Shown here piece after piece: positions 24,308 to 33,449 of a stretch of 64,000 bases of DNA. The stretch is from CAIPVR01 sp049316905. Lineage in GTDB: Bacteria > Actinomycetota > Acidimicrobiia > Acidimicrobiales > Microtrichaceae. A program made the position numbers and the translations under genes. A model generated the notes under the pieces. That model was given only the letters and a program-made list of their open reading frames with translations, ran no database searches and had not been told where the DNA came from. Position 1 is the stretch's first letter, and the number at the start of each line of letters is the position of its first letter. The stretch covers positions 10,850 to 74,849 of the forward strand of contig JBMOJH010000002.1 of assembly GCA_049316905.1 (NCBI GenBank). Direction: 5' to 3'.

Positions 24308-25726
24308 TCAGAGCGGCGGTCGGCTGGGGTCGACGGCTCCCTGGGCGCCGAGGTCCTCGGTCACGGTGGCGATCCCGTCGGGGATGCAGTGGAACCCGTC
24401 ACCGGTGTCGTCCGTGCCGCCGATCTCCGGGTACTTGCGCTCGAAGGTCCCGTTCACGGCCACCATCCAGAGCCCGCAGGTGGCCGGGTCGGTCACGCCG
24501 GGGTTCGTGGGGGCGTGCAGCCCGCCGCCGGTCCAGTCCTTCTGCGCCGCGGCCTGGGACAGCACGCACTGGCGGGTCACGGTGTTGCCGTTCTTCGCCG
24601 CGCACTCCTTGACCGCCGTGGCGAACAGCAGCCACGCCGAGGTGCTCTGGCCGCCGAGGGAGGCCTCCTTGCCGTCCGGCACGTACTTCTTCAGGTTCGC
24701 CTGGTACTGCTGGATCGCCGGCCACTTGGCCGCCTCCTCGAACGGGTGGAACGAGGTGCGGGCGAGCACGCCCTCGGCACCCTGGTTGCCGGCGGAGAAG
24801 AGCAGCGGGTCGTAGATGTTCGTCTGGTTGATGATCGTGCCCTTCCACCCCTGGTCCTTCAGGGCCTTGAAGAGGTTGGCGGCGTTGGTCGGCTCACCGA
24901 TCCAGTAGAGCGAGGTGGCGCCGGAGTCCTTCACCTTCTGGGCGAGCGGCGTCCAGTCCTGCAGGCCGGCCACGGGGTAGCTGATGGCCGGGAGCTGCTC
25001 GATCCCGCCCACCTTCTGGACCCCGGCGTCGTACTGCTTCTTCACCACCAGCAACGAGGGCAGGTCGCCGTAGACCACCACGTTCTTCTTCATGTCCTCC
25101 GGCGCCACGGTCTTGGCGTCGGTGATCCACTGCGTGGCGACCTTGTTCGGCGGGTTGGGGACCGGCTGGACCTGACCGTTCGACAGGCCCTTCTGGACCG
25201 ACACCGCGAAGCCGGGGATGTCGATCAGCTTGCACTTGTGGAAGTCGGTGCCCTCCTTGCCGGAGAACTCGAGCTGGTCCTGGGTGAAGGCACCGCCGAC
25301 CATGGCGAAGGCGTCGTTGCAGGCCTTGGCCATCGCGGACTCGACCTCGAACAGCTTGCCGTCCATGTCGATCAGGTTGACCTTGAGCCCGTCGATGCCG
25401 CCCTGCTCGTTGCACCAGGCGGCGAAGCTCTGCGACGCGTCCCACAGCTCCTTGTTGAGGCCGGGGCGGATGGTCGAGCCCTTGTCGCTCGCCACACCGA
25501 TGTTGAGCTCGGTGGTCGACGAACCCTCACCGGACTGCAGCTTGGCCTCGCCCTTGCCGCAGACGTCCTTGAGGCTGCCGAAGCTGCCGGCGGAGGTCGC
25601 CGCGGCCACGGTGGTGGAGGAACCGCCGCCCTCCTCCTCGCCCTTCGAGGACGAGTCGCCGGAGGCGCCGCAGGCCGAGACGAGCAGACCCGTCGCGGCC
25701 AACAGGATGAGCAGTCGTCGCTTCAT
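24308..25726 (-). CDS. ABC importer substrate-binding lipoprotein (LivJ/K-like)
   Basis: A 472-residue type I periplasmic binding protein anchored as a lipoprotein. The signal MKRRLLILLAATGLLVSAC ends at lipidated C19, followed by a Ser/Gly/Glu linker. The mature domain carries the ligand-binding fold pattern of the branched-chain amino acid family (NIGVASDKGS, WCNEQGGIDGLKVNLIDMDGK, GATSLYWIGEPTNAANLFKALKDQGWKG). The ATG at 25726 is chosen because the signal peptide begins there and GGGGGA precedes it. It is the first gene of the importer operon. The ligand is unknown; the divergent D-aminoacylase suggests N-acyl or D-amino acid derivatives. Confidence 0.9.
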   Translation of the reverse strand: MKRRLLILLAATGLLVSACGASGDSSSKGEEEGGGSSTTVAAATSAGSFGSLKDVCGKGEAKLQSGEGSSTTELNIGVASDKGSTIRPGLNKELWDASQSFAAWCNEQGGIDGLKVNLIDMDGKLFEVESAMAKACNDAFAMVGGAFTQDQLEFSGKEGTDFHKCKLIDIPGFAVSVQKGLSNGQVQPVPNPPNKVATQWITDAKTVAPEDMKKNVVVYGDLPSLLVVKKQYDAGVQKVGGIEQLPAISYPVAGLQDWTPLAQKVKDSGATSLYWIGEPTNAANLFKALKDQGWKGTIINQTNIYDPLLFSAGNQGAEGVLARTSFHPFEEAAKWPAIQQYQANLKKYVPDGKEASLGGQSTSAWLLFATAVKECAAKNGNTVTRQCVLSQAAAQKDWTGGGLHAPTNPGVTDPATCGLWMVAVNGTFERKYPEIGGTDDTGDGFHCIPDGIATVTEDLGAQGAVDPSRPPL

Positions 25727-25841
25727 GGATCCCCCTGGTTCCGTCGGCGGGGCCCTCGATGAGGGACCGCCCGATGAATGGCGTGTTTCTAGCAGAACAA
25801 CGACGCACGGGAACGGCGCCCGGTGCGGTCGGCGGCGAAAA

Positions 25842-25858
25842 TCTGACAGAGTGTCAGA
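25842..25858. promoter_or_regulatory. palindromic operator between the importer operon and the amidohydrolase gene
   Basis: TCTGACA-GAG-TGTCAGA is a perfect inverted repeat with 7-bp arms, 33 nt before the amidohydrolase start and 116 nt before the binding-protein start. Its size and shape fit a TetR- or GntR-type dimer site. No regulator gene is adjacent. Confidence 0.55.
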
Positions 25859-25890
25859 AACCTCGTCAACCACCTCACGCAGGAGTTCCG

Positions 25891-27618
25891 ATGGACCTGT
25901 TGTTCCGCGACGTCACCCTCGTCGACGGCACCGGCGCCCCGGCGCGACCGGCCGACGTGGCCGTGACCGACGGTCGCGTCATGGCGGTGGCGGCGGCCGG
26001 CACGCTCGACCCGGCCGGCGCGGAGGTGGTGGACGGCACCAGCCTGGTGCTGACCCCGGGGTTCGTGGACCCGCACACGCACTACGACGCGCAGCTGTTC
26101 TGGGATCCGTCGGCCACGCCGTCGAGCCTGCACGGCGTCACCACCGTCATCGCCGGCAACTGCGGGTTCACGCTCGCGCCGCTGGCCCCCGGCGACGGCG
26201 ACTACGTGCGCCGGATGATGGCGAAGGTGGAGGGCATGCCGCTCGTGGCGCTCGAGAACGGCATCGAGTGGGACTGGACCTCGTTCGCCGAGTACCTCGG
26301 CCGGCTCGAGGGCAACCTGGGCGTGAACGCCGCGTTCCTGGTGGGCCACTGCGCGATCCGCCGGATGGTGATGGGCCCCCGTGCCACCACCGACGACGCC
26401 ACCCCCGAGGACCTCGCCGCGATGAAGGAGCTCCTCGCGGCGTCGATCCGGGCGGGCGGCATGGGCTTCTCCACGACGCGGGCCCGCACACACTCCGACG
26501 GCGACGGCGTACCGGTCGCCTCGCGCCGGGCCACCGAGGAGGAGCTGCTCGAGCTCGCCGGTGTGGTGGCCGAGCACGAGGGCACCACCCTCGAGTTCGC
26601 CTCCGACGGCTGCCTCGACGGCTTCGACGACGAGGAGGTGGACTTCATGATCCGCTTCTCGCGGGCCGGCCGGCGGCCGCTGAACTGGAACGTGCTGACC
26701 GTCGACTCCCACGCGCCGGAGCGCTACCGCAACCAGCTCGCGGCGATGGACCGCTGCGCCGAGGAGGGCGCCCGCGTCGTGGCCCTCACCATGCCCGTGA
26801 TCGTGGGCATGAACATGAGCTTCCTGAATTACTGCGCGCTGAACATGATGCCGGACTGGGGACCGATCCTCGGGCTGCCGATTCCCGAGCGGATGGAGCG
26901 CCTGGCCGACCCCGCGACTCGTCGGTTCATGCAGGAGCGGGCCGCCTCGCCCGACGCCGGGGTGTTCGCCCGGCTCACCGGCTGGGACACCTACGTCATC
27001 GGCGACACGTTCTCCGGGGCGAACGAGGGCCTCACCGGCCGGCGCGTGGCCGACATCGCGGCCGAGCGCGGCGACGCGAACCCGTTCGACACCCTGCTCG
27101 ACATCGTGCTCGAGGACGAGCTGCGCACCGTGCTGTGGCCGGGGGCCACCGATGCCGACGCCGAGTCGTGGGAGCTGCGCCGCCAGGCCTGGCAGCACCC
27201 GTCGGTGATGCTCGGCGGCTCCGACGCCGGCGCGCACCTCGACCGCATGCAGGGGGCCAACTACCCCACGCGCTTCATCGCCGACTGCCTGCGCGGCCGG
27301 CACCTGACCACCCTCGAGGACGCGGTCCGGATGCTCACCTCGGTGCCCGCCGAGCTGTTCGGCCTGCGCGACCGCGGCGTCGTGCGCGAGGGGTCCCACG
27401 CGGACCTCGTCCTCTTCGACCCGGACACGGTCGACTCGGAGCTGCTGCGGATGGTCGACGACCTGCCCGGCGGCACCGAACGCCTCTACGCCGGTTCCGT
27501 CGGCGTGCGCGGGGTGTGGGTGGGGGGCACCCAGGTGGTGCGCGACGGCCTGGCCACGGGATCCCGGCCCGGCAACGTGCTCCGCTCGGGTGTCGACACC
27601 GACACCGTCGCCGTCTGA
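25891..27618 (+). CDS. N-acyl-D-amino-acid deacylase-type amidohydrolase
   Basis: A 575-residue metal-dependent amidohydrolase of the D-aminoacylase group. It opens with the small beta domain (DVTLVDGTGAPARPADVAVTDGRV), then GFVDPHTHYDAQ with the metal ligands H62 and H64, and later GGSDAGAHLDRMQGANYPTRF with the conserved Asp, and FGLRDRGVVREGSHADLVLFDP closing the beta domain. The family cleaves N-acyl-D-amino acids, hydantoins or related amides in the cytoplasm. ATG at 25891 with AGGAG 5 nt upstream; the frame upstream is non-homologous. Divergent from the amino-acid-type importer, across a shared palindrome, which suggests the importer delivers its substrate. Confidence 0.88.
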   Translation: MDLLFRDVTLVDGTGAPARPADVAVTDGRVMAVAAAGTLDPAGAEVVDGTSLVLTPGFVDPHTHYDAQLFWDPSATPSSLHGVTTVIAGNCGFTLAPLAPGDGDYVRRMMAKVEGMPLVALENGIEWDWTSFAEYLGRLEGNLGVNAAFLVGHCAIRRMVMGPRATTDDATPEDLAAMKELLAASIRAGGMGFSTTRARTHSDGDGVPVASRRATEEELLELAGVVAEHEGTTLEFASDGCLDGFDDEEVDFMIRFSRAGRRPLNWNVLTVDSHAPERYRNQLAAMDRCAEEGARVVALTMPVIVGMNMSFLNYCALNMMPDWGPILGLPIPERMERLADPATRRFMQERAASPDAGVFARLTGWDTYVIGDTFSGANEGLTGRRVADIAAERGDANPFDTLLDIVLEDELRTVLWPGATDADAESWELRRQAWQHPSVMLGGSDAGAHLDRMQGANYPTRFIADCLRGRHLTTLEDAVRMLTSVPAELFGLRDRGVVREGSHADLVLFDPDTVDSELLRMVDDLPGGTERLYAGSVGVRGVWVGGTQVVRDGLATGSRPGNVLRSGVDTDTVAV

Positions 27619-27629
27619 CCCGCGCCGGT

Positions 27630-28775
27630 TCAGACCGCGGCAGGTTCCCCGTCGTCGCTCGGATCCCGCTCCACCGGCCCGGCCGGGCGACCCCGGCGCC
27701 ACCGCGGGGCCAGCAGCGTGAACAGCAGCAGCGCGAGCGCGGCCAGTCCCAGCGGCACGATCCCGTTGCCCCGGCTCGTGTAGACGGGGATCAGCACGAA
27801 GCCCGAGAGCAAGGCGGTCCACGCCCAGAGGATCACCACCGTGCGCCGGTGACCGTGACCCATCTCCATGAGCCGGTGGTGCAGGTGCTGCTTGTCCGCC
27901 GTGGCCACCCCCGTGCGCCGGCTCGCCCGTCGCACGATCGCGAGCAGGGTGTCGAGCAGCGGCACACCGAGGATGAGCAGCGGGATCACCAGCGGGGCGA
28001 AGAAGAACCAGGCCTGGCCGGAGAACGGGTCGTCGGACTGGCCGCCGACGGCCATCGTGGACGCCGCGAGCAGCACGCCGAGCATGAGCGCACCGCTGTC
28101 GCCCATGAAGATGCTGGCCGGGTTGAAGTTGAACGGCAGGAACCCGAGGCAGGCCCCGGCGGTCACCACCGCGATCAGCGGGCCGACGTTCGAGGCGTCG
28201 AGGACCCCCACCTCCAGCAGGCGCCAGCCGTAGAGGAAGAAGGCGCCCGAGGCGATGGCCACGATGCCGGCCGCGAGGCCGTCGAGCCCGTCGATGAGGT
28301 TCACCGCGTTGGCCATGCCCACGACCCAGAGCACCGAGATCAGCGCGGAGAGGTCCGGTGGAAGGACGGTGAAGCCGAGGAACGGGACCCGGAAGTAGAT
28401 GATCGTGACCCCCACCAGGGTCAGGATGCTGCCGGCGAGCACCGTGCCGGCGAGCTTGGCCGGGGCCGAGACGTCCCGGAGGTCGTCGATCAGGCCGACG
28501 AGCCACATGACCACTGCGGCCGCGGCGACGCCCAGCACGTTGATCGGCGCGCTGAAGGTGGGCCGGAGTTCCGGCAGGAGGGACGCCGCCACCAGGCCGG
28601 CGAGCACGCCGAGGAGGAGCGCGGAGCCGCCCAGGACCGGGGTGGGAGCGGCGTGCACCGTTCGGTCACCGGGCGCCGCCATGGCGCCCACGCGACGTGA
28701 GAGGGCCCGCAACGGCGGCACGGCGATCGCCGTGGTGAGGACCGAGACCGCCAGCACGATCAGGTACGGGCGCAC
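27630..28775 (-). CDS. wecA: polyprenyl-phosphate GlcNAc-1-phosphate transferase (WecA/TagO/MraY family)
   Basis: A 381-residue polytopic enzyme that loads a sugar-1-phosphate from a UDP-sugar onto decaprenyl/undecaprenyl phosphate, starting arabinogalactan, teichoic acid or other wall glycans. About eleven membrane helices. The catalytic and metal motifs are GLIDDLRD (Asp97-Asp98), NAVNLIDGLDG (156-166), FMGDSGA (Asp226) and HLHH (297-300). The position upstream of the atp operon matches the mycobacterial rfe/wecA locus. Divergent from a sugar transferase; convergent with the amidohydrolase, with 11 bp between stops. Confidence 0.93.
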   Translation of the reverse strand: MRPYLIVLAVSVLTTAIAVPPLRALSRRVGAMAAPGDRTVHAAPTPVLGGSALLLGVLAGLVAASLLPELRPTFSAPINVLGVAAAAVVMWLVGLIDDLRDVSAPAKLAGTVLAGSILTLVGVTIIYFRVPFLGFTVLPPDLSALISVLWVVGMANAVNLIDGLDGLAAGIVAIASGAFFLYGWRLLEVGVLDASNVGPLIAVVTAGACLGFLPFNFNPASIFMGDSGALMLGVLLAASTMAVGGQSDDPFSGQAWFFFAPLVIPLLILGVPLLDTLLAIVRRASRRTGVATADKQHLHHRLMEMGHGHRRTVVILWAWTALLSGFVLIPVYTSRGNGIVPLGLAALALLLFTLLAPRWRRGRPAGPVERDPSDDGEPAAV

Positions 28776-28877
28776 GGGCCGAGGCTAGCCCGTGACTCCC
28801 GAGGTGCCGGACTCCGGCACGCACCTCACGATTCCGCCAAGATCCGGTGAACCGCACGCGAACGGGGGTGCCTGCGG

Positions 28878-28907
28878 TTGACGCCCGGGCCCACGAGTCG
28901 GTACACA
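28878..28907 (+). promoter_or_regulatory. candidate promoter for the sugar transferase gene
   Basis: TTGACG (28878-28883), an 18-nt spacer and TACACA (28902-28907) lie about 57 nt before the ATG. The last base of the -10 hexamer deviates from TAnnnT. It is the only recognisable promoter-like pair in this 189-bp divergent spacer. Confidence 0.4.
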
Positions 28908-28964
28908 AGGGGCAGGCCCGCTGACCATGGTTCGGTGTGCGGGCCGAGCTGAGGGAGAGACGGC

Positions 28965-30521
28965 ATGTCGGCGGAAGGCGCGGCTGTGCCACGGTCCGCG
29001 ACACGCGGCGTGGCCACGGTCTGGGAGGAGAGCACGCACCGCGGGTCCCCCGATCCGGGCGTCGGCCCCGGTCACTCCGAGGGGACGACCCCCGACTGGG
29101 AGCCCGGGCCGCCACCGTTGGCGCCCGGCCGGCGGGCGAAGGCAGCCCTGGTCATCGCCGATCTCATCGCCACCGTGGCGGGGCTGGCCGTGGCCACACA
29201 GCTGTACCTACTGATCACGGGCCGCACGCCCCTGGGCGTGTTCCCCACCGCCGCCCTCGCCCTCCCGGTGTGGCCCGTCGTCTACGCCCACCAGTCGCTC
29301 TACCAGGCCCGTCGGGTGGCGTCGCGGCTCGAGGAGTTCCGCCGGCTCGTCAACGCCTGCCTCGCGGGGGCCCTGCTCACCGCCGGCCTCGCGTTCGTCC
29401 TGCGCGACCCGCTCTCGCGCGGCTGGCTCGCCCTCGCCCTCGTGTGCGTGCTGGCGACCGTCGCCGTGGAGCGCGAGGGGGCCCGGCGCATCTTCCAGCG
29501 ACGCCGCGCCCGGGGCCACCTCGTGCGCCGGGTGCTCGTGGTGGGCAGCAACGACGAGGCCCGAGAGGTGGCGGAGTCGCTGGCCGAGGTGCCGGCCCTC
29601 GGCTACGACGTCGTGGGGTTCGTGGCCACCAAGCCCGAGGGTCAGGTGATCGACCTCCGCTCCGGCCGGCCCCTGGGCCCGTGCATCGGCGATCCCTCCG
29701 ATGTGGTCGACCTCGTGCGAATGGCCGGCGCCAACGGGGTGATCGTGGCCACCACGGAGACCGACCAGCACTCGGCGAACCGGCTCGTCCGCGACCTCAC
29801 CCGTGAGGGCGTCTACGTGGAGATGACCGCTGCGCTGCGCGACATCGCCCCGGGGCGGATCAGCGTGCGCCCGCTCGGGCGCTACCCGGTGCTCTGCATC
29901 GAGCCGGTCGCCGCGGTCAGCTGGCGGGCCAGCGCGAAGCGGGTCTTCGACGTCGTGGTCGCCGCCACCCTGCTGGTGCTCACCTCGCCGGTCCTCGTCG
30001 CCGCGGCGGTGGCCGTGCGCGTGGGTTCCGGACGCGGCGTGCTGTTCCGCCAGAAGCGGGTGGGGCGTGACGGCCGGAAGTTCACGCTGCTCAAGTTCCG
30101 CACCATGGTGCCCGACGCCGAGCAGATGCTCGGAGAGCTGCAGGGCCGCAACGAAGCCGCGGGCCCGATGTTCAAGATGGCCGACGATCCGAGGGTCACC
30201 GGTGTGGGACGGGTTCTGCGGAAGTTCTCGATCGACGAGCTGCCCCAGCTCTGGAACGTGGTCCGTGGCGACATGAGCCTGGTCGGACCCCGACCGGCGC
30301 TGCCGGAGGAGGCCGCCCAGTGGGACGACGCCCTGCGCGAGCGTCTGCGGGTGCGGCCCGGCATCACCGGCATGTGGCAGGTGAGCGGGCGGTACACCTC
30401 CTCGCTGGAGACCTACGCCCGGCTCGACCTGTTCTACGTCGACAACTGGTCGATGGTCGCCGACCTCGCGATTCTGGCCAAGACCGTGCCGGTGGTGCTG
30501 CTGCACCGCGGCGCCGCCTGA
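28965..30521 (+). CDS. polyprenyl-phosphate sugar phosphotransferase (exopolysaccharide initiator)
   Basis: A 518-residue membrane enzyme. N-terminal helices around 55-150 are followed by a Rossmann-like CoA_binding_3 domain (VLVVGSNDEAREVAESLAE, about 180-300). The C-terminal bacterial sugar transferase domain begins near 320 (KRVFDVVVAATLLVLTSPVLV) with FRQKRVGRDG, LLKFRTM, RKFSIDELPQLWNVVRGDMSLVGPRPALP and RPGITGMWQVSGR. Such proteins transfer a hexose-1-phosphate to the lipid carrier to begin capsular or exopolysaccharide repeats. GGGAGAG precedes the ATG. Pairs logically with divergent wecA, but no glycosyltransferase cluster follows. Confidence 0.92.
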   Translation: MSAEGAAVPRSATRGVATVWEESTHRGSPDPGVGPGHSEGTTPDWEPGPPPLAPGRRAKAALVIADLIATVAGLAVATQLYLLITGRTPLGVFPTAALALPVWPVVYAHQSLYQARRVASRLEEFRRLVNACLAGALLTAGLAFVLRDPLSRGWLALALVCVLATVAVEREGARRIFQRRRARGHLVRRVLVVGSNDEAREVAESLAEVPALGYDVVGFVATKPEGQVIDLRSGRPLGPCIGDPSDVVDLVRMAGANGVIVATTETDQHSANRLVRDLTREGVYVEMTAALRDIAPGRISVRPLGRYPVLCIEPVAAVSWRASAKRVFDVVVAATLLVLTSPVLVAAAVAVRVGSGRGVLFRQKRVGRDGRKFTLLKFRTMVPDAEQMLGELQGRNEAAGPMFKMADDPRVTGVGRVLRKFSIDELPQLWNVVRGDMSLVGPRPALPEEAAQWDDALRERLRVRPGITGMWQVSGRYTSSLETYARLDLFYVDNWSMVADLAILAKTVPVVLLHRGAA

Positions 30522-30552
30522 GCCGGCCGGCCCCGCAGGCCGCCGCCGTCGT

Positions 30553-31794
30553 TCAGGAGTAGGCGGGGAACTTCTCGCAGAGGGTGCGCACGTCGGAGCG
30601 CACCGCCGCGAGCTCGGCGTCGTCGGACGGATTCCGCAGGACCCGGGCCATGAACTCGGCGATCCGGGCCATCTCCGGCTCGCGCATCCCCTGCGTGGTG
30701 ACACTCGGCGTGCCCACCCGCAGGCCGGAGGTGACGAACGGCGAGCGCGGGTCGTCGGGCACGGTGTTCTTGTTGAGGGTGATCCCGGCCGCGTCGAGCG
30801 CGATCTGCGCCTCCTTGCCGGTGAGCTCCTCGGAGAAGGACCGCAGGTCCATCAGGAGCAGGTGGTTGTCGGTGCCACCGGAGACCAACCGGAAACCGTG
30901 ACCGGCGAGCGCCTCGGCGAGCGCGGCGGCGTTCGACACGATCGCGGCCGCGTAGTCGCGGAACTCGGGGGTCAGCGCCTCGCGGAAGGCCACGGCCTTG
31001 CCGGCGATCACATGCTCGAGCGGGCCGCCCTGCAGGCCGGGGAACATGGCCTTGTCGATCGCCGCCGCGTGCTCGGCCCGGCTGAGGATGCAGCCGCCCC
31101 GTGGACCGCGCAGCGTCTTGTGGGTCGTGAACGTGACCACGTCCGCATAGGGAACGGGGCTCGGGTGCGCACCGCCGGCGATGAGCCCGGCGATGTGCGC
31201 GGCGTCGAACATGAAGAGCGCGCCGACCTCGTCGCAGATCTCGCGGATCGGTGCCGGGTCGATCGTGCGCGGGTACGCGGTGGCGCCCGCGACGATGAGC
31301 TTCGGGCGGTGCTCGAGGGCGAGCGACCGCAGCTGGTCGAGGTCGATGCGCTCGTCGCTCGGCGTGAGGCCGTAGGAGACGAAGTCGTAGTACCGGCCCG
31401 AGATGTTCACCGGTGAGCCGTGGGTGAGGTGACCGCCGTGGTCGAGGCTCAGCCCGAGCACGGTGTCACCGGGCTCGAGCAGCGCCAGGTAGACCCCGAG
31501 GTTGGCGTTGGCGCCCGAGTGCGGCTGCACGTTGGCGGCCTCCGCGCCGAACAGCTCCTTGACCCGCTCGCGGGCGAGGTCCTCGATCTCGTCCACCACC
31601 TCGTTGCCGCCGTAGTAGCGCTTCCCCGGGTAGCCCTCGGAGTACTTGTTGGTGAGGATCGACCCCACGGCCTCCATCACCTGCGGGGAGGTGAAGTTCT
31701 CCGACGCGATCAGCTGCAGCCCGGTGTTCTGGCGCTCGACCTCGCGGTCGATGGCGGCGAACAACTCGGTGTCACGGTCGGACGGCCACGGCAT
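30553..31794 (-). CDS. glyA: serine hydroxymethyltransferase
   Basis: A 413-residue PLP enzyme converting serine and tetrahydrofolate to glycine and methylene-THF. LQLIASENFTSPQVMEA, NKYSEGYPGKRYYGG and the PLP lysine Lys226 in TTHKTLRGPRGG are diagnostic. The start is the ATG at 31794 (MPWPSDRD), where family homology begins, preceded by a run of C/G containing GTCCCCCC on the plus strand (GGGGG on the coding strand). TAGGAT at 31841-31836 may be its -10 element. Convergent with the sugar transferase, 31 bp between stops. Confidence 0.96.
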   Translation of the reverse strand: MPWPSDRDTELFAAIDREVERQNTGLQLIASENFTSPQVMEAVGSILTNKYSEGYPGKRYYGGNEVVDEIEDLARERVKELFGAEAANVQPHSGANANLGVYLALLEPGDTVLGLSLDHGGHLTHGSPVNISGRYYDFVSYGLTPSDERIDLDQLRSLALEHRPKLIVAGATAYPRTIDPAPIREICDEVGALFMFDAAHIAGLIAGGAHPSPVPYADVVTFTTHKTLRGPRGGCILSRAEHAAAIDKAMFPGLQGGPLEHVIAGKAVAFREALTPEFRDYAAAIVSNAAALAEALAGHGFRLVSGGTDNHLLLMDLRSFSEELTGKEAQIALDAAGITLNKNTVPDDPRSPFVTSGLRVGTPSVTTQGMREPEMARIAEFMARVLRNPSDDAELAAVRSDVRTLCEKFPAYS

Positions 31795-31873
31795 GGGGGG
31801 GACCTCGTCTCGGGGGGTCGTGTGGGTGAGACCGGATCCTACCGACCGACCCGCCCACCGCCCCACCGCCGTG

Positions 31874-31903
31874 TTGGGCGGGCGCTCCGGGGTTCCGTAG
31901 TGT
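31874..31903 (+). promoter_or_regulatory. candidate promoter of the thiolase-like gene
   Basis: TTGGGC (31874-31879), an 18-nt spacer and TAGTGT (31898-31903) lie 49 nt before the ATG, with GGAGGA just upstream of the start codon. Confidence 0.45.
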
Positions 31904-31952
31904 CGGGCCCGCGGGCGACCCGAGGGCGGGCGCGCAGCAGGAGGACACCCGG

Positions 31953-33437
31953 ATGGCGCTCGACCCCAGGACCCCGGTCATCATCGGCGTGGGACAGCAC
32001 CTGAACCGCGTCGACCGGGGCGAGGACCCCGCCGAGCCGGTCGAGCTCATGGAACGGGCGGTGCGGGCGGCCGCGGCCGACGCCGGCGCACCCGACGCCG
32101 CAGCTGGTGCGGACGTGCTGGGGGTCGTGCCCGTGGTGTCGTGGCGCTACCGGGACCCGGGCGCGCTGCTCGCCGGCCGCCTGGGCGCCACCGGCGCGGC
32201 CACCTGGTACCCGTCGATGGGTGGCAACACCCCGCAGCTCCTCGTGAACCGGCTCGCCCGCGCCATCGCCGCGGGCGAGGCGGACCTGGGCGTGGTGACC
32301 GGCGGAGAGGCCTACCGGTCGCGCATGGCGGCCCGGAAGGCGGGCACCGAGCTCGACTGGACCCGTCAGCCCGACGACGTGGAGCCGACCTGGCACGAGG
32401 GCACGGAATTCACGCTGGGGCACCCCGCCGAGCTGGCGCGGGGGATCATGATGCCGACCCAGGCGTACCCGCTGTTCGAGAACGCGCTCTGGCACACCTC
32501 CGGCCGCGGCCGCGACGAACACCTCGCGGCCGTCGGCGAGCTGTGGGCGGGGTTCTCCCGCGTGGCGGCCGCCAATCCGCACGCCTGGCGTCGCGACGCG
32601 TACACCGCAGCGGAGATCACCACGCCCACCGCCGAGAACCGCCTCGTGGGTTCGCCGTACACCAAGCGCATGGTGTCGAACCCCGACGTCGACATGTCGT
32701 CCGCGCTGCTCCTCTGCTCCGTGGAGCGGGCCCGGGCCCTCGGCGTGTCCGCCGACCGCTGGGTGTTCCCGCACGCGGGCACCGACGCGAAGGACGGCGT
32801 GATGTCGCAGCGGCCGTCGTTCACGTCGTCGGCCTCGATCGGGGTCGCGGGCAACCGGGCGCTGGAGCTCGCCGGCGTGGGGATCGACGACGTGGCCCAC
32901 GTCGACCTGTACTCGTGCTTCCCGTCCGCCGTGCAGCTGGCGCTGCGGGAGCTGGGCGTGGCGTGGGACCGCCAGGTGACGGTCTGGGGCGGGCTGTGCT
33001 TCGCCGGCGGCCCCTGGAACAACCCGGTCGGCCACGCGCTGGCGTCGATGGTGGGCGTGCTGCGCGAGGACCCGGGCAGCACCGGCCTCGTTACCGCGAA
33101 CGGTGGCAACGTGGAGAAGCACGCGTTCGGCGTCTACTCCACGGAGCCCCCCGCCGACGGCTTCCGGTGGGAGCGCCCCCAGGCCGAGGTGGACGCCCGC
33201 GGTCACCGGGAGGTCGACGGCGAGGGGTCGGGTCCGGTGACGGTGGAGGCCTGGACGGTGATGCACGAGCGCGACGGCAGCCCCGCACGGGCGCACGCCG
33301 CCTGCCTCACCCCGGACGGGGTCCGGGTGTGGGGCGTGAGCGACGACCCCGACCTCATGGCCCGGGCCGCGGTGGAGGACCTCGGCGGCGTGGCCGGCGC
33401 CGTGGACGCCGACGGCACGCTCACGCTCGACGGCTGA
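31953..33437 (+). CDS. thiolase-superfamily protein lacking the catalytic cysteine
   Basis: A 494-residue protein with thiolase-fold landmarks: PVIIGVGQHLNRVD at the start, LARAIAAGEADLGVVTGGEAY, VDLYSCFPSAVQLALRELG and TANGGNVEKHAFGVYST. The usual nucleophile Cys is absent: the corresponding loop reads YPSMGGNTPQLLVNRLA. The C-terminal Cys-Gly-His motif is replaced by GGPWNNPVGHA. It is therefore not an ordinary acetyl-CoA acetyltransferase. The C-terminal 90 residues look like an OB-type or DUF35-like acyl-CoA-binding domain. This fits the SCP2-thiolase-like group, some of which act as sterol side-chain aldolases with a partner. No partner gene is adjacent. Confidence 0.75.
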   Translation: MALDPRTPVIIGVGQHLNRVDRGEDPAEPVELMERAVRAAAADAGAPDAAAGADVLGVVPVVSWRYRDPGALLAGRLGATGAATWYPSMGGNTPQLLVNRLARAIAAGEADLGVVTGGEAYRSRMAARKAGTELDWTRQPDDVEPTWHEGTEFTLGHPAELARGIMMPTQAYPLFENALWHTSGRGRDEHLAAVGELWAGFSRVAAANPHAWRRDAYTAAEITTPTAENRLVGSPYTKRMVSNPDVDMSSALLLCSVERARALGVSADRWVFPHAGTDAKDGVMSQRPSFTSSASIGVAGNRALELAGVGIDDVAHVDLYSCFPSAVQLALRELGVAWDRQVTVWGGLCFAGGPWNNPVGHALASMVGVLREDPGSTGLVTANGGNVEKHAFGVYSTEPPADGFRWERPQAEVDARGHREVDGEGSGPVTVEAWTVMHERDGSPARAHAACLTPDGVRVWGVSDDPDLMARAAVEDLGGVAGAVDADGTLTLDG

Positions 33438-33449
33438 GCCGTCGGCCCG

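Noticed and set aside
25218..28700. Plus-strand open frame of more than 1100 codons across three genes
   Set aside because: It runs antisense to the binding-protein gene and out of frame with the amidohydrolase; its Arg/His/Gly-rich translation is a by-product of about 70% GC. Similar shadows opposite murA, atpD, rho, argS and lysA were dropped for the same reason.
31953..33437. Plain acetyl-CoA acetyltransferase annotation
   Set aside because: The nucleophile Cys and the second Cys motif are missing, so the standard thiolase reaction is not supported.
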